From positions 1 to 23,671 of the forward strand of contig CALSCP010000380.1 in the NCBI GenBank assembly GCA_943704425.1: DNA of 23,671 bases, written 5' to 3'. Below the pieces are notes generated by a model. That model worked only from the letters and a program-made list of their open reading frames with translations, did not search any database and was not told the origin of the DNA. Source of the DNA: Ministeria vibrans ATCC 50519. Its lineage: Eukaryota > Opisthokonta > Filasterea. Of this stretch, positions 20,743 to 23,671 are shown in pieces. The position numbers and the translations under genes are program-made. The first letter of the stretch is position 1, and every line of letters starts with the position of its first letter.

Positions 20743-23516
20743 ATGAGTGGGGAAACACCTCCCGATCCTCACGCCGTGGCTCAGGATGTCTTGATGCGCA
20801 TGCGTCACAGTCACCCGGCATGGGAACACGTACATGCCTTCCCCTTTTCTCCCTCTTTTTTTTTTTTTTTTTTTTTTTTTCACACGTCGAACTTTCCTTA
20901 TTTCGTCTGGTCAACGAGCACTGCGCACGGACCGCTGACCCGCCCACGCCTTGTCGTCTGTGTAGCTGATCAAGATGGGCAGCCGCTACCAGGAGGCCAT
21001 GAAGCAGGCGTGCATTGCCAGTGGCAATTTCTTCGATGCGTTTACCGTCGTCGGTGAACACGCCCGCCAGTCGCCGTACAAGAACACCGTTGCCCTTGGT
21101 ACGTCCCCCCACCCTCCTTGCCCAGTGCCTCGTCTGCCCGTTTCAGTCTCAATCGCCTTCTTTTTGGTGTTTTGCGAAAAGTCGGATGACGACATTTTTT
21201 TTTTCTCTTTCTTCTTTTTTTGTGTCCTATGAGTTTTTGACCTCCAAATGTGTTGACGGCGTCTCCCACGCACGCGCGTGGCGTGCCTCGTCTTGGTGCA
21301 CGCTTCATGTATCTGTATGCGTTGAAACTTGCTGTATCGCGACACTGTGTGCGACGCGACGACAGAAAAACGGAAAAGACTTTCACAATTTTTTGTCGTT
21401 GTTGGTGAACTTTTGCTGAAAAGTCGGGTTGTTTTGCTTTTGTCGCAGGCGAAGGGCTTATTGAGGTTGCGGAGACGCACAAGATGATTGCGATGAACAA
21501 CGAGCGGCTGATTCACACGCTGAACACCAATGTGCTGATTCCGCTGTCGAAGCGCATGGACGGGTGGAAGAAGCAGCTGAACAAGCTGGAGGGGGACTAC
21601 GATCGATCGGCCGACGAGCACAAGAAGCGTGTTAAAAAGGCCGAGAAGGACATGGAGAAGGCGACCAAGGCTGCGCGAAAGATGAAGGAGGGTTCGGCAG
21701 CGACTGTTCGTGAGGTATAAGAAAGGGAAAAGAACAAGAAGGCGAAAGAACGCATCTTCTGAACATCTTGCGTGGTTTTAGTGTACCAAGTCACTTGAGT
21801 CGACCATTGCTGCATTTGAGAAGATGCGTCAAGATTCACTGGAGAATGTGTTGTCTGAAGAGCATGTGCGCTATGTGCGCCTAATGGCTCGGTTTGGCTC
21901 GGCCATGAAGGCGGAAATCGCCGTTCACTTTGGCGTATGCAGAATATGATATTTTCAATGGGTTATTAATTGAACCTTTTTTTCTCTCTTTCTTTTTGTG
22001 TGTTTGCAATCGTTTGTAGTCTGAGAAGCGACTGGGCTCAATGTACGACAGGTGGATGGCACTGGCGGGAGTGCAGCGATCGACTTCTGCGCAAGATGTG
22101 AATCGCAGCATGGGAGGGCAAGGGAGCAAAGACGAGCGTGACGAGGTTTACGAGGACCCCGACTCGCTTGTTGGGGAGGGGCCCAGTGGGAGTGTGTGTT
22201 TTCCGGTGGGGCTGCAGAAGCGCTATTTGGTGGCGCAGTACGACTACACGTCGTTCACCAAGGACCAGCTGACGATGAACAAGGGTGATCGCATTGTGGC
22301 ACTCACACCCGAAGACGACGGTTGGGTGTTTGGTCAGAACATTGTCGACAACAGCAAAGGGTGGTTTCCCGCGGGGTACGTTATCGATGCGGACGCGGCC
22401 GACCACGCACTGTACCCCACGTCGTTTGGGCCCGGTAGTCCTCCCAGTGCGCGCAAGGGTGCTTCTGGTGGTAGTAGTGGGAACACGCTCAGCAGTCCTC
22501 CGACGTCGTCGACCAACAAGGGCGGTTCGCTCGGCCGTCAGACGGGTCAGGACACACTGTCGTCGCTTGCCTCGTCCGACAAATCGACACAGAAGAAGCC
22601 TGGTCGTCGTACTCAGTCGCACGTAAGAAAGGGAAAAAGTTCGACGTTTTTGTTTTTTAAAAATAATATTCGTGATCATGTTGGTGTGCGTTTTTAGATG
22701 GCCAATATGTTTGGAGAAGCTCCCACGCCTCCCAGTGGCTTTGTATGACAAAAAAAGGGCAGTATTATGTATGTACAAGGATTGAATGGTGTTGCTCTGT
22801 TTTATAGGGACAAGGACCGCCGCCCGATCTGCCGTCGCCGCGCGAGTCACCGCGTCGTGGGGGCAGCGCAGAGCCACCGAGTGCACCCCCTCCACCGCCC
22901 ATGTTTGTGGACACAACGACCAACGCGACGCCGTTGCCACCACCACTGGACTACCAGGAGGACCGCATGCAGTCGACACCGCCCGTCATTGCATACGATC
23001 CAACATCCACGTCATCGTCGCGCGCAAACAAGACAAAGACACTCTCGTCACCCTCTAGTGGTGGTAGTGGTGGTGGCGGTGGTGGTGGTGGTGGATCGCG
23101 TGCAAACACCGTGTCACCCACGCCAGTTCGACATGCCCCTGGTGAAGATCGTGCTCCCAGCTGGATGCAAAAATCATCATCATCGTCGTCGACTCGCCCC
23201 GCTTCGGCCATGCCCAGTATTTCTACGACGAAGCCAACACCCACGCCGTCTGTTGCTGCCACTGGTAATGAAGTTTTCTCGTTTGAGGGACGTGGCGGAG
23301 GTGGAGGTGAAGGTACATCGGTCGACACGGTGCGCGACAACCTGTCCAACATGGGCATGCTCGTATCGGGCCCCAACGGTCGCATTGTCGGTACCGAGAC
23401 AGGCTCAGTGCGTCTCGTGCGCAGCACGGTGCCTGTGTCTACCGAAGACAGCAGTGGTGGCGTCAAGGTACCCGACTGGATGGGTGGCGGTCGCGTCAAT
23501 CCAACTGGAAACAAAG
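20743..23516 (+). CDS. BAIAP2: IRSp53-like I-BAR (IMD) and SH3 protein (partial, 3' end beyond window)
   Basis: Visible exons are 20743-20829, 20966-21098, 21449-21714, 21782-21934, 22020-22622, 22698-22742 and 22808-23516. They encode 665 residues and end in phase 1 before a donor GTACAC. Residues ~29-232 match an I-BAR/IMD domain: RYQEAMKQACIASGNFFDAF, a long helix with MDGWKKQLNKLEGDYDRSAD, and a Lys-rich stretch (KKRVKKAEKDMEKATKAARK) that could bind acidic lipids. The SH3 (~281-336) has YLVAQYDYTSF, the DDGWVFG loop and GWFPAGYV, closest to the IRSp53 type. The tail is Ser/Pro/Gly-rich with PPPPP, a poly-Gly run, and two similar patches, APSWM and VPDWM. I-BAR proteins bend PIP2 membranes outward and bring actin regulators to filopodia. 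No CRIB motif is obvious between IMD and SH3. Whether a WH2 motif follows is hidden beyond the edge. Confidence 0.92.
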
Positions 23517-23557
23517 GTACACTCCCTTTTTTTTTTTCTTTTTTTTTGTACCTTATT

Positions 23558-23592
23558 TCTCATTATTATTATTTTTATTATTATTATTATTA

Positions 23593-23671
<79 letters not shown>
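23558..23671. repeat. Long TTA triplet tract at right edge
   Basis: About 110 bp of almost pure TTA triplets continue to the end of the window, inside the last visible intron of the I-BAR gene (begins 23517). This is the longest triplet tract here and may mark an assembly gap or contig end. Confidence 0.9.

Noticed and set aside
21099-21448. Direct repeat GAAAAGTCGG near both ends of I-BAR intron 2 as an insertion signature
   Set aside because: The 10-bp copies do not sit at the splice junctions, and such a match is plausible by chance in this T/A-rich intron.

Overview
The window is nuclear DNA from a eukaryote, most likely a unicellular relative of animals (Holozoa). The evidence is that every gene is split by short GT-AG introns, coding exons are GC-rich at third codon positions, and introns and gaps are AT-rich and full of TTA triplets, homopolymers and GA/CT tracts. 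The gene content is animal-like: a syntenin with tandem PDZ domains, a class II PI 3-kinase with PX, an IRSp53-type I-BAR/SH3 protein, SLC22 and lysosomal hexosaminidase. The alpha-tubulin lacks Lys40, which fits a lineage without a standard acetylated flagellum but does not prove it. I cannot name the species. Exon models were built by hand from reading frame, splice sites and recalled family alignments.

Layout from left to right: (1) the 5' end of an unrecognised minus-strand gene (1-267), head to head with (2) syntenin (+, 498-2113, five exons). (3) An unrecognised basic, proline-rich protein (-, 2255-3235, four exons). (4) An SLC22-type MFS transporter (-, 3318-5601, four exons). (5) A secreted or lysosomal GH20 beta-hexosaminidase (-, 5879-8432, seven exons), head to head with (6) a 1,835-residue class II PI3K with PX and a C-terminal SH3 (+, 8733-14527, four exons). 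(7) Alpha-tubulin (+, 15121-17097, three exons). (8) A six-SH3 scaffold protein (-, 17280-20626, three exons), head to head across only 116 bp with (9) an IRSp53-like I-BAR/SH3 protein (+, 20743 to beyond the right edge).

Four of the nine genes (syntenin, PI3K, six-SH3 scaffold, I-BAR/SH3) encode phosphoinositide, membrane-curvature or actin adaptor functions. Three carry SH3 domains, and several carry proline-rich stretches that could be SH3 ligands. Whether this grouping is functional or chance cannot be decided from one window. The most unusual items are the PI3K, whose last domain is SH3 where animal class II enzymes have C2, and the six-SH3/I-BAR divergent pair. I found no mobile element, CRISPR array, rRNA or convincing tRNA.
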